This document shows positions 1-7,915 of a stretch of 64,000 nucleotides of DNA, piece after piece. The notes below the pieces were generated by a model, which ran no database searches, had not been told where the DNA came from, and worked only from the letters and a program-made list of their open reading frames with translations. A program made the translations under genes and the position numbers. Origin of the DNA: Betaproteobacteria bacterium (GTDB taxonomy: Bacteria; Pseudomonadota; Gammaproteobacteria; Burkholderiales; Burkholderiaceae_C). The stretch lies in contig JADIZZ010000019.1 in NCBI GenBank assembly GCA_016704535.1, positions 186,001 to 250,000 on the forward strand, written 5' to 3'. The stretch's first letter is position 1, and each line of letters begins with the position of its first letter.

Positions 1-3000
1 GCCTTGGCGCGCACCGCCGGCTACAACACCGAGCAGTCGCTGGCGCTGCTCAATTCCATCAACCTGTACCCGCCCACGCAGGCCTTCAAGGGCTTTGCCA
101 CCAACGACGAGGCGCTACGCTGGTTCTGGAGCAAGGGCGCCTATCCCAGCCTAGCCGAGGTGGGCAACGAAGGCGCCGAGGGCCTGTACACCAAGGCCAC
201 CAAGTTCATCCGCCAGCGCTATGAAATGGGCTCGCGCGTGAGCGTGTCGGCGCTGGTGGCCGAAGAGGGCGACGACGTGCTGCGCCTGGTTCGGCGCAAC
301 AACGCCAACCTGGAACACATGATCGAAGGCATTGCCGCCGAATCCTTTGAGGGCTACGTGCAGGCCACCGAGTACACCCTGCTCGAGGCGCAGAAGGCCG
401 TGCGCCAGGGCAACCTGGACCTGGCGCGCAAGAACTTCGACCGCATGCGCAAGTACCACGAGGGTGCGCGCAAGCTGGGCGGCCTGAAGCTCGAAGGCAG
501 CCTGCAGCAGGAGATGGACAAGCTCAAGGGCGCGCTGGACGAACTGGCCAGCCGCGCCTTCAGTGAAACCGCCGAAGGCCGGGACATGCTGATGCGCACG
601 CGCGCGCTGCAGACCGCCGAGCTGGCCACCAAGGCCAACGTGGAATTGGCCGCGCTAGAGGGCCTGAGCGGCAAGACCGCGGTGCGCCAGCGCGCCTTCT
701 GGAAGGGCATTGCAGAGGGCGAAGGCAAGTGGGTGGCGCTGCGTCAGGAACTGGAAACCGCCTCCGGCCGCGTACTGGCTGCCGAGGGCAGTGCATCGCG
801 GCTGATCATGAAGCACTGGATCACGGGCCTGTTCGCGCTGTGGGAACTCAAGGCCCTGCCCGAGGCCGTGCAAAGGGAAGGTGCCGCCAAGGCCACCACG
901 CGCATGGCCATGACCATTGCCAGCCTGGCCAGCGTGCCCGTGGCCATTGCCGACATCGCCGCGCGTGCCTACATGTGGGTGGGCGAGTTGCTGGTCGACT
1001 TCATCGCCAGTTACGGCTATGAAGGCGCCATCAGCCGCCAGGACTGCGGCGACCTCATCAACGGCCTTTACGTGGTGGAAGGCCGCCAGGGCAACCTGGT
1101 GGACCGCACCTCGTGCGAACAGGTGCCCAGCGACCGCCACCTGGCCTGCCGCGTGTACGACCAGCATCTGCTGCGCCAGCACCTGGCCGCCGGCCGCGCC
1201 TTCCGCGCCGACCTGCTGCCGCCGCTGCTGGGCTCGCTGCTCACCTGCCACGCCAATGCCGCGGCGCGCAAGTACGACGACATGCAGTCGGTGCACGACG
1301 CCGGCGTTTCCAAGGCCCTTGTGGCCAAGTGCATGCCGCAGCTGGCCAAGGTGTGGCTGGACAGCCGTCAACTGGTGGTGAGCGAGATCGAGGCCATACG
1401 CCAGAGCATTGCCCAGCGCCCACTGCGCCTGGCGGCCAGCCCGCAGCGCCTGGCCGGGCGCGGCATGGTGCGCTTTGCAGCGCAGGAAACCATGAACGTG
1501 GCCGCTGCCGAGCAGGACATCGCCTCGCGCGCGGCCTGCCTGGGCGGTGTGCACGCCCAGCCGCGCTTCCAGCACACCCACGTCTGGACGGTCAATGGCA
1601 AGCCTTTCGCCAACACCCTGGAGCGGCCCAGCGCCGAGCTGAACCTCACCACCCCGGGCCTGTACGACGTGTGCGTGACGCAGCAGTCCGAATGGCGCGT
1701 GGCCGGCCTGCCCAAGCATTCGTTCGAAGACGGCCTGCAGGGCAAGTACACGCGCGGCAGTTGCACGCAGGTGACGGTGGACGAACCGCCCGGTGCGATG
1801 CAGCCCACGCTGCCTGGCATGCCGCCCGGCCCCGGCCGGCCGCCGCAAGCGGGCGTGCAGCCCCCGCACACCGCCGCGCAGGCCCCCGCCTGCAGCTACG
1901 ACTATGGCGAATGGGGCGAATGCAACCGCAGCACCAAGAAGCAGCAGCGCGCCGTATTGCGGCTGGCGCCGGCCGGCTGCGTGGAACGCGGCAAGCCGGT
2001 GCTGGAGCAGGCCTGCACCCCGGGCCCCACCGACGACGACAAGCGCAACGGCTACCTCAACTGCATGTGCCGCTGCTCCAGCGGCTGGGCCGGCCACATC
2101 GGCGTGTGGTACGACCCCGAGCAGAAGGCCGTGCCCGGATGCAAGAGCTCGGGCCCGTGCATCGGCGGCGTCGGCGCCTTCGGCTGTTCCAGCCGGCACT
2201 TCTTCAACGCCTCGGCCGAATGTGCCAAGGGCTGTTGGGAAGGCGCCTACGGCAAGGGCAGCTTCGACCCCGAGCGCGCCGCGCAGATCAGCAAGCAGGA
2301 GAACCGCAAGCACAAGGTGCCGCTGTCGGTGAACATCAAGGCTTCGAAGAACCCGGCCGAGTTCGGCGACATCGTCGAGCTTACCGCCGAGGTCACGGGC
2401 GGCGGCGCTGGCCAGCAGTTCAACTGGGGCGGCTGCGCGCAGGACGCCAAGGCCGCCGCGGCCAAGGTGGTGAACACGCGCGACTGCCGCTCGTGCCAGG
2501 CCTCGGTCACCGTGACCGATGCCGACGGCGACAGCGCCAGCGGCAGCCTGAACGTGCAGTGTTCCACCCTGCGCGTGAAGCTCACCAAGGAAAGCCCAGC
2601 CGACAACCGCATTCCGGTGGGCGGCAAGGCCACCTTCCTGGCCGAGGTGTTCAGCGGGGACAAGCCTGCGGCCGGCAGCTTCAGTTATATCTGGGAGCGC
2701 AACCCCGACGCCGTGTTCGGCGACCCGCGCAACCCCAGCTACGAAACCCGCGGGGGCGCGCAGTCGCGCAACAGCGCCGTGTTCAGCCGCCCGGGCATGG
2801 TGCCGGTGTGGGTGTCGGTGCTGAAGGACGTGGACGGCCGCAAGGCCACCATGGGCGAATCGGTGCAAATCATCATGGAAGTGGTGCGCCCGCGGCTGAC
2901 GCTGACTGCTGAACCGCGCGACCCCATGGTGGGCCAGGAAGTGCGCGTGACGGTTCAGGAAGACCCCAAAATGAGCGACGACCTGCTGTCGTACTGGTGG

Positions 3001-3837
3001 GAAGTGGCTGGCGAAACCGCCAACGCCGGCCCGGTGCCCAACGTGCCCAACAGCCGGGCCTATTCCTTCAAGCCGCGCTCGGACAAGGCGGTGACGGTGA
3101 CCGTGCACGCCAAGGCCCGGGACGGTGGCGACGAACTCGGCGTCGAACGCATCACCGTGCAGCCGCGTCGTGCCGGTGTCAGCGTGACCGGCCCCAAGGT
3201 GGCCGGCCCGGCGCCCATGGTGTGGAAGGAGGGCGTGGGCCTGGTGGCCGCGCCGCCGCAGCAGATTGCCGAAGGCCAGCGCGTGGAATTCGGGGCCGCC
3301 GTCACGCCCGACCCGCGGCAGGACCTGCGCTACACATGGAAGCTGTCACCGGTAGAGGGCTGCACGCTCACCGCACCGGCCTCGCGTGAAACCGGAGTGG
3401 TGTGCTCGCGGGCCGGCGGCTACACCGTAAGCGTGGCCGTTCGCAACGCCGAAGGCGCCGAACTCGGCACGGCCAGCGGCAGCCTCAGCGTCACCATCAC
3501 CACCGCCGACATCAACAAGGGCCAGCAGAAGAACGAAGCCGCCAAGAAGCTGGCCCAGGGCCAGCAACTGTGGGCCCAGGGCAAGATCGAAGAAGCGCTG
3601 CTGCTGCTGGACGCCGCGCTGCTGCTGGACAAAGCCCAGGCCACGCCGCTAGCGCAGCAGGCCCATGCGGCGCTGAAGAAGCTGGCTGCCGAAGCGCTGC
3701 AGAAGGGCGACGCTGCCACCGCCGTGAAGCGACTGCAGCAGGCCGCGCGCATCAACCCCGATGCCGACACGCTGGCGCAGCTGAAGCAGGCGCAGGATGC
3801 CATGCAAAAGGTGCCGGTGAAGCCCCCGACGAAGTAG
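1..3837 (+). CDS. Large PKD/Ig-like and TPR-containing protein, 5' truncated by the window
   Basis: The frame is open from base 1, so the true start lies upstream; at least 1277 residues are present. Residue numbers here count from the codon at base 4. The first 270 residues are charged and helical. A hydrophobic stretch lies near 301-337. A Cys-rich segment near 628-750 begins with a thrombospondin-1-like pattern (YGEWGECN) and continues with CMCRC and several more Cys. Four beta-sandwich-like repeats of PKD or bacterial Ig type follow, roughly 773-855, 858-962, 963-1055 and 1058-1165. They carry typical TVTDADGDSASG and YTWKLSP patterns. The C-terminus (about 1168-1265) is helical and TPR-like, with repeated EALLLLDAALLLD and AVKRLQQAARINPD units. 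The layout suggests an envelope-associated, possibly adhesive or scaffold protein. No enzyme motif was seen and I cannot name a family for the whole protein. Confidence 0.75.
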   Translation, partial: ALARTAGYNTEQSLALLNSINLYPPTQAFKGFATNDEALRWFWSKGAYPSLAEVGNEGAEGLYTKATKFIRQRYEMGSRVSVSALVAEEGDDVLRLVRRNNANLEHMIEGIAAESFEGYVQATEYTLLEAQKAVRQGNLDLARKNFDRMRKYHEGARKLGGLKLEGSLQQEMDKLKGALDELASRAFSETAEGRDMLMRTRALQTAELATKANVELAALEGLSGKTAVRQRAFWKGIAEGEGKWVALRQELETASGRVLAAEGSASRLIMKHWITGLFALWELKALPEAVQREGAAKATTRMAMTIASLASVPVAIADIAARAYMWVGELLVDFIASYGYEGAISRQDCGDLINGLYVVEGRQGNLVDRTSCEQVPSDRHLACRVYDQHLLRQHLAAGRAFRADLLPPLLGSLLTCHANAAARKYDDMQSVHDAGVSKALVAKCMPQLAKVWLDSRQLVVSEIEAIRQSIAQRPLRLAASPQRLAGRGMVRFAAQETMNVAAAEQDIASRAACLGGVHAQPRFQHTHVWTVNGKPFANTLERPSAELNLTTPGLYDVCVTQQSEWRVAGLPKHSFEDGLQGKYTRGSCTQVTVDEPPGAMQPTLPGMPPGPGRPPQAGVQPPHTAAQAPACSYDYGEWGECNRSTKKQQRAVLRLAPAGCVERGKPVLEQACTPGPTDDDKRNGYLNCMCRCSSGWAGHIGVWYDPEQKAVPGCKSSGPCIGGVGAFGCSSRHFFNASAECAKGCWEGAYGKGSFDPERAAQISKQENRKHKVPLSVNIKASKNPAEFGDIVELTAEVTGGGAGQQFNWGGCAQDAKAAAAKVVNTRDCRSCQASVTVTDADGDSASGSLNVQCSTLRVKLTKESPADNRIPVGGKATFLAEVFSGDKPAAGSFSYIWERNPDAVFGDPRNPSYETRGGAQSRNSAVFSRPGMVPVWVSVLKDVDGRKATMGESVQIIMEVVRPRLTLTAEPRDPMVGQEVRVTVQEDPKMSDDLLSYWWEVAGETANAGPVPNVPNSRAYSFKPRSDKAVTVTVHAKARDGGDELGVERITVQPRRAGVSVTGPKVAGPAPMVWKEGVGLVAAPPQQIAEGQRVEFGAAVTPDPRQDLRYTWKLSPVEGCTLTAPASRETGVVCSRAGGYTVSVAVRNAEGAELGTASGSLSVTITTADINKGQQKNEAAKKLAQGQQLWAQGKIEEALLLLDAALLLDKAQATPLAQQAHAALKKLAAEALQKGDAATAVKRLQQAARINPDADTLAQLKQAQDAMQKVPVKPPTK

Positions 3838-3929
3838 CCACCACCCCGGATACCCCGGCCAACCCGGTCGGCATTCGCAGCCGCCCGCACGGCCCCATGC
3901 GCGCCGGCCGGGACCGCGGGACGCCGCCC
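3838..3929. other. Intergenic, no feature seen
   Basis: This spacer separates the large PKD/TPR gene from the chemotaxis-receptor remnant. I see no open frame, promoter or clear hairpin in it. Confidence 0.4.
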
Positions 3930-4096
3930 TCAGCCCTGCTGCAGAGCCGCCACCGCGTCACCGTCGGTGCGAAGACGCTGCACCTGCTGCGCCAGCCGGT
4001 GCGACTGCTCGCGCAGGCTTTCGGCGGCGGCCGCGTTTGTTCCACCAGCGCCGCGTTCTGCTGCGTCACCTCGTCGAGCTGGCCCACCGCCACCAG
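3930..4096 (-). pseudogene. Remnant of a methyl-accepting chemotaxis protein C-terminus
   Basis: Read on the minus strand from 4096, the frame gives LVAVGQLDEVTQQNAALVEQ. This is the signature found near the end of Tar/Tsr-type receptor signalling domains (QMDxVTQQNAALVE). The frame then shifts by one base around 4034-4036. In the new frame the usual tail follows (AAAAESLREQSHRLAQQV, then QRLRTDGDAV) up to a TGA at 3930-3932. A single missing base inside an ACnGCG context explains the shift. Only about 55 codons remain and nothing upstream of 4096 resembles a receptor, so this is a decayed 3' fragment, probably left by a deletion or insertion event. Confidence 0.75.
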
Positions 4097-4227
4097 AAGA
4101 ATCAACGACTTACGGCTCCTTCGGGGGCCGTTTTCGGTTCGGGTGCCCTGCGTTTGCCGGGTCGATGAGGCCCCCATTGAGGGGAATCAACGAGGCCGAG
4201 CGGGCGATGTCAGAGGAGGGTCAGGTC

Positions 4228-4644
4228 ATGAAGATGAATGCATGGGCAGCCGTCCTGTTGTGGGTGAGCGGCTCCCTGATGGTCATGGGCGCGTCGGCGC
4301 AGACCCGGGTCGACTTCGGGAAGCGGCAGTACGACGCCAACTGCGCTGTCTGTCACGGGCCCACAGGCAAAGGCGACGGGATCTACGTCGATCTGCTCAA
4401 GCGGCCGACGAGCGACCTGACGACGATGGCGCGACGCAACGGCGGCGTGTTCCCCGTCGCATGGGCCTTCGAGGTGATCGACGGCACGGCCGGATCGGGC
4501 CACGGGACGCGCGACATGCCGATCTGGGGCGACGAGTTCAGGGTCCAGGCCGAGGCGGCCGTCGAGGCCAACTACAGTGCGTTCTACGTGCGCGGTCGCA
4601 TCCTTGCGTTGGTCGAGTACCTGAATCGCCTTCAGGCCCGATAG
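4228..4644 (+). CDS. Small periplasmic c-type cytochrome
   Basis: The product has 138 residues. A signal peptide (about 1-25, ending ASAQ) leads into a mature part with one haem-binding CAVCH motif near residues 38-42. A distal Met lies in the RDMPIW segment and is the likely sixth haem ligand. Size and motifs fit a class I monohaem cytochrome c acting as a soluble periplasmic electron carrier. The start at 4228 is chosen over 4207 because an AGGAGGG ribosome-binding site at 4213-4219 sits nine bases before it and the signal peptide begins there. No redox partner is adjacent. The neighbours are a receptor remnant and a lipoprotein gene, so the substrate chain is unknown. Confidence 0.8.
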   Translation: MKMNAWAAVLLWVSGSLMVMGASAQTRVDFGKRQYDANCAVCHGPTGKGDGIYVDLLKRPTSDLTTMARRNGGVFPVAWAFEVIDGTAGSGHGTRDMPIWGDEFRVQAEAAVEANYSAFYVRGRILALVEYLNRLQAR

Positions 4645-4805
4645 CGACGTTCTGCCCTGAAAAGCGGCCGCGAACTGGCGTTCCGGTTCGCGCGGGCCCA
4701 GCGCGAGGGGTCGTGGCTGCTGACGGTGGCGCGGATGCGGCAAACTGGCGTTAGGCTTCCGGGAAGATGCCGTTTTCGTGCTCAGTCCAAACCGAAGGAA
4801 ACTTG

Positions 4806-5306
4806 ATGCGATCACTCGTCCGCTTGGCTGTCCTTGCCGCCTCAGTCATGCTCGGGGCCTGCGCCTCGAATCTAAAGGTTACTTATCAATCAGATCCGCC
4901 CGGAGCAGCTCTGTATCAGGGAGGACAACTGATGGGCTACACGCCCTACACGCTCCAGTACCAAGTTAGCGAAGATGATCGGAAGCGCGGTACCAAGCAC
5001 TTGCAAGGTACTTCAGTGAAATGGGCAAGCGGGGCATCAGCCAACGTACCAAGCCTGACGGCAGATATGAATCAGTTCGGCTTCAGTCAGCAGTTCACCT
5101 TTCAAAGGCCCGACATCCCCGGACGCGAAACCGACCTGCTATTCGCGCTGGAACTGCAGAAGCTGGCAGTCATGCGTCGGCAAGCTCAAACGCAACATGA
5201 TCAAGCCTACTATCAGTTGCTGCAAGCTACAAAGCCGGTTGTGCGTCCCACCACAAACTGCACATCGAGGGTAATTGGGAATGCTGTTCAAACAAACTGC
5301 TATTGA
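4806..5306 (+). CDS. Lipoprotein with a PEGA-like beta segment
   Basis: The product has 166 residues. The N-terminus is a lipoprotein signal ending in the lipobox LGAC, with the lipidated Cys at residue 19. Directly after it comes VTYQSDPPGAALYQGGQLMG, which has the pattern of PEGA domains (surface-exposed beta modules). The rest is hydrophilic, with a helical Q-rich part near 118-140 and two late Cys that could form a disulfide. The start at 4806 follows a GAAGGAAA ribosome-binding site; an upstream ATG at 4767 has none. The gene is visibly richer in A/T than its neighbours, which suggests recent acquisition. I do not recognise a specific family. Confidence 0.7.
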   Translation: MRSLVRLAVLAASVMLGACASNLKVTYQSDPPGAALYQGGQLMGYTPYTLQYQVSEDDRKRGTKHLQGTSVKWASGASANVPSLTADMNQFGFSQQFTFQRPDIPGRETDLLFALELQKLAVMRRQAQTQHDQAYYQLLQATKPVVRPTTNCTSRVIGNAVQTNCY

Positions 5307-5310
5307 ATGA

Positions 5311-5339
5311 TGAACCGCCCCGGATTTTGAGGAGGCTCC
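5311..5339. mobile_element. IS-end-like sequence (possible solo terminal repeat)
   Basis: The stretch beginning TGAACCGCCCCGGATTTTGA resembles terminal repeats I associate with IS3-type elements of proteobacteria. No transposase reading frame is present nearby. It lies immediately after the A/T-richer lipoprotein gene. The identification rests on memory of similar ends and is tentative. Confidence 0.25.
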
Positions 5340-5372
5340 TTCGATTGAGAATGGAGCTAACGTCAGTACTGT

Positions 5373-5389
5373 CCGGCTAAACGAGCCGG
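5373..5389. terminator. Hairpin between convergent genes
   Basis: CCGGCT and AGCCGG form a perfect six-base-pair stem with the loop AAACG. It lies between the lipoprotein gene and the convergent CIA30 gene. Neither side has a clear T-run, so terminator function is uncertain. Confidence 0.35.
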
Positions 5390-5402
5390 CGAAAAAGACC
5401 TT

Positions 5403-5915
5403 TCAGCGCAACGCGATCGAGCGCAGCTGCAATCCAAAGGGCCCGGCCTGCCGTTCGGCGATCATCAGGCCGACTTGCCGAATGCGGACAAGGTCCAGCG
5501 CAGGTGAGCCGGACACGACCCTCCCGCGGAAGCGGGGCACGAAGCCGGCCAGCGGCAGGACCACGAGCTGCCAGCGCCCCGCGGGCGGCGTGAACGTGGC
5601 CTGGTAGGCCGGTGCGTCGAAGGTCTCGTCCATGAACAGGCTCAGCTTGTAGGTCCGGCCGTCACCCAGAGCCTCGATCACGACGGCCTGGGCGGCGGCC
5701 ATATCCGGTGCGCTGAGCGGTGCGGCCACCGGTGCGCGCACCGAGGCAAAGCCACCGCCCTGCGCCAGCGAGAGTTCGCCTTCGAAGACAGCGTGTCCGC
5801 CCGCGTCGTGGTGCAGGCGGCTGCGCGAGACACCGCCCATCACGCGGTCGTCGATGGCGCGCCAGGCGGCGGCAATGGGCGGTGAATCGAAGAGAAACAA
5901 GCTTTTCCGCGCCAT
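5403..5915 (-). CDS. CIA30-family protein
   Basis: The product has 170 residues. It matches the CIA30 pattern (complex I intermediate-associated protein 30, a galactose-binding-like beta sandwich): an early WRAIDDRVMGGVS segment, then FEGELSLAQGGGFASVR, and a C-terminal GLMIAERQAGPFGLQL strand. Bacterial members are small soluble proteins of unknown detailed role; the mitochondrial relative helps assemble complex I. The start at 5915 (MARKSLFLF) fits the family's usual beginning; a longer frame to 6137 would run back into the SRPBCC gene. It lies downstream of that gene on the same strand, about 120 bases away. Confidence 0.75.
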   Translation of the reverse strand: MARKSLFLFDSPPIAAAWRAIDDRVMGGVSRSRLHHDAGGHAVFEGELSLAQGGGFASVRAPVAAPLSAPDMAAAQAVVIEALGDGRTYKLSLFMDETFDAPAYQATFTPPAGRWQLVVLPLAGFVPRFRGRVVSGSPALDLVRIRQVGLMIAERQAGPFGLQLRSIALR

Positions 5916-6036
5916 GCCCACATTGTGGCCAGCCGTGTGGCCAACGCTGCTATCACCCGAATCCGGGGCTGGGCCTGATTGAGGCCGCAAGCCGGCGCCA
6001 ACCACACTTTGGACCCAGGCGAGTGGCTGCCGCATC

Positions 6037-6603
6037 TCAAACGATCTTCGGCTTGGCCCCAGGCCGCCCGGCACGGTGCGCCACTTCCTTGGCCACCGCC
6101 TCGAGCTGCGCCACCAGGTTCTGCCGGATTGCCACATTGCCCACCGCCGGCGGCGGCGGCAACCGCAGGCCGATGATGGCGGTGTAGACCAGGTGCGTGC
6201 GCGGGCTGCTGCCCTCGACAGGCAGCTTGGTCAGCGCATAGGTGCCCTCGAAGACGTCGATCGCGCGGCGCGTGAAGATGCTGCCGAGGTCGAAGCGCAC
6301 GGCCTTCGCGACCGAGGTCTGCAGGTGCCGGTTCTCGATGTTCAGCAGCACCTTCATCGTCTGCGCGAACATCATGAAGCGGAACTCGCCGTGCTGCTCG
6401 ACGACGAGGTGCTCGTCGCCGTTGCCCCGCGGGTTGCGTTCACTGACGTGGCAGTGGTGGATGCCGGGCATGTAGCGCGCCAGCGCGTCGTAGTCGGTGA
6501 TGGTGTCCCAGATCGTCTGCGCGTCGGCGCCCAGGTCGAGCACGGCCTCGGCCTCGAACGTGCGGCCGCTGCGGCGCACCTCCACCTTCACTTCGTCTGT
6601 CAT
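6037..6603 (-). CDS. SRPBCC/START-like (polyketide cyclase/dehydrase superfamily) protein
   Basis: The product has 188 residues. The N-terminal half has the SRPBCC beginning: a beta strand (AEAVLDLGADAQTIWDTITD) followed by YDALARYMPGIHHCHV, which matches the coenzyme-Q-binding/cyclase-type hydrophobic-cavity fold. The C-terminus is helical with a basic tail. Proteins of this shape bind hydrophobic ligands or membranes; no catalytic residues can be assigned. There is no signal peptide, so it is probably cytoplasmic. The gene is divergent from the racemase gene, with a 169-base spacer. I cannot say which ligand it binds. Confidence 0.7.
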   Translation of the reverse strand: MTDEVKVEVRRSGRTFEAEAVLDLGADAQTIWDTITDYDALARYMPGIHHCHVSERNPRGNGDEHLVVEQHGEFRFMMFAQTMKVLLNIENRHLQTSVAKAVRFDLGSIFTRRAIDVFEGTYALTKLPVEGSSPRTHLVYTAIIGLRLPPPPAVGNVAIRQNLVAQLEAVAKEVAHRAGRPGAKPKIV

Positions 6604-6772
6604 CGTGACCCTTGCGGTTGGCAGGGCGCCCGCGGGGTTGCGGGCCGGCCTGGCGCATTATGGTCAGCCGGCCGGCCGGTGGGCTTGCGCTCATGCCGGG
6701 CGGCCGGGCTCGGAGCGGGCCTTGGGGCACACTGCCGGGCGCCACCGTCAAAGGGTACCGCCAAAGGACGCC

Positions 6773-7915
6773 ATGGGACCGCTGCAAGGACTGCGCATCA
6801 TCGAACTCGCCAGCATCGGCCCGGTGCCGATGTGCGGCATGCTGCTGGCCGACCTGGGCGCCGACGTGGTGCGCATCGACCGTACCGAGGCCAGCGGCCT
6901 GGGCGTGGCGATGGCGCCGCGCCACGACGTCAACGCGCGCGGCCGGCGTTCGGTGGCGCTGGACCTCAAGGCACCCGCAGGTCGCGATGCCGCGCTGCGC
7001 CTGACTGACACTGCCGACGTGCTGCTCGAAGGCCTGCGCCCCGGCGCCACCGAGAAGCTCGGCCTCGGCCCGGCCGACTGCCTGGCGCGCAACCCGCGGC
7101 TGGTCTACGGCCGCATGACCGGCTTCGGTCAGACCGGCCCGCTGGCCGCGGCAGCTGGCCATGATCTGAACTACATCGCGCTCAGCGGCGCACTGCATGC
7201 CATCGGCGGAGCCGGTGGCAAGCCGGTGCCCCCGCTGAACCTGGTGGGCGACTACGGCGGCGGCGCGCTCTACCTGGCCTTCGGCGTCATGGCGGCGCTC
7301 TTCGAACGCCAGCGCTCGGGGCGGGGTCAGGTGGTGGACGCGGCGATGGTCGACGGCGCGGCCTCGCTGGCCTCGATCTTCTACGGCCTGCAGGCGGCCG
7401 GGCAGTGGGACGCACCGCGCGGCGAGAACCTGCTGGACGGCGGCGCCCCGTTCTACGACACCTATGAAACCGCCGACGGCCGCTGGGTCAGTCTGGCGCC
7501 GCTGGAGCCCAAGTTCTTCGCCCAGCTGGCGCAGGCGCTGGGGCTGGACGCGCGCTTCGTGCCGCGCCAGTACGACCGCAGGCTGTGGCCCGAGATGCGC
7601 ACCGCCATCGCCGCCGCGGTGCGCCAGCGCACGCGCGACGCCTGGTGCGAGGTGCTCGAAGGCACCGATGCCTGCTTCGCACCCGTGCTCGACTTCGATG
7701 AGGCGCCGCGACACCGCCATGCGCGCGAGCGCAGCGCGTTCGTCGACGTGGGCGGCGTGCTGCAGCCTGCGCCGGCGCCGCGTTTCGACCGCACGCCGGC
7801 GGGCCACCCGCGGCCCGCGCCCGAGCTTGGCCAGCACACCGACGAACTGCTGCGCGAAGCCGGCTGCAGTGCAGAAGAAATCGCCGCACTGCGTGCGGCC
7901 GGGAGCGCACGATGA
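6773..7915 (+). CDS. Alpha-methylacyl-CoA racemase-type CaiB/BaiF enzyme
   Basis: The product has 380 residues, normal for the CaiB/BaiF superfamily. The N-terminus PLQGLRIIELASIGPVPMCG is typical. His130 (AAGHDLN) and Asp160 (NLVGDYGGG) are 30 residues apart, the same spacing as the catalytic His/Asp pair of mycobacterial alpha-methylacyl-CoA racemase. The segment LDGGAPFYDTYETADGRW is also racemase-like. It should epimerise 2-methylacyl-CoA so branched fatty acids can enter beta-oxidation. The start at 6773 is chosen because the conserved N-terminus begins there. The stop overlaps the next gene's start by four bases (ATGA), so the two are probably co-translated. Confidence 0.8.
   Translation: MGPLQGLRIIELASIGPVPMCGMLLADLGADVVRIDRTEASGLGVAMAPRHDVNARGRRSVALDLKAPAGRDAALRLTDTADVLLEGLRPGATEKLGLGPADCLARNPRLVYGRMTGFGQTGPLAAAAGHDLNYIALSGALHAIGGAGGKPVPPLNLVGDYGGGALYLAFGVMAALFERQRSGRGQVVDAAMVDGAASLASIFYGLQAAGQWDAPRGENLLDGGAPFYDTYETADGRWVSLAPLEPKFFAQLAQALGLDARFVPRQYDRRLWPEMRTAIAAAVRQRTRDAWCEVLEGTDACFAPVLDFDEAPRHRHARERSAFVDVGGVLQPAPAPRFDRTPAGHPRPAPELGQHTDELLREAGCSAEEIAALRAAGSAR

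Noticed and set aside
655..3108. 817-codon open frame on the minus strand
   Set aside because: It is antisense to the PKD/TPR gene. Its composition is rich in His, Arg and Ala with no motif, as expected for shadow frames in GC-rich DNA.
4750..4756. GTTAGGC resembling an integron attC core
   Set aside because: No matching RYYYAAC partner or pairing attC stem was found within 150 bases upstream, and no integrase is present.
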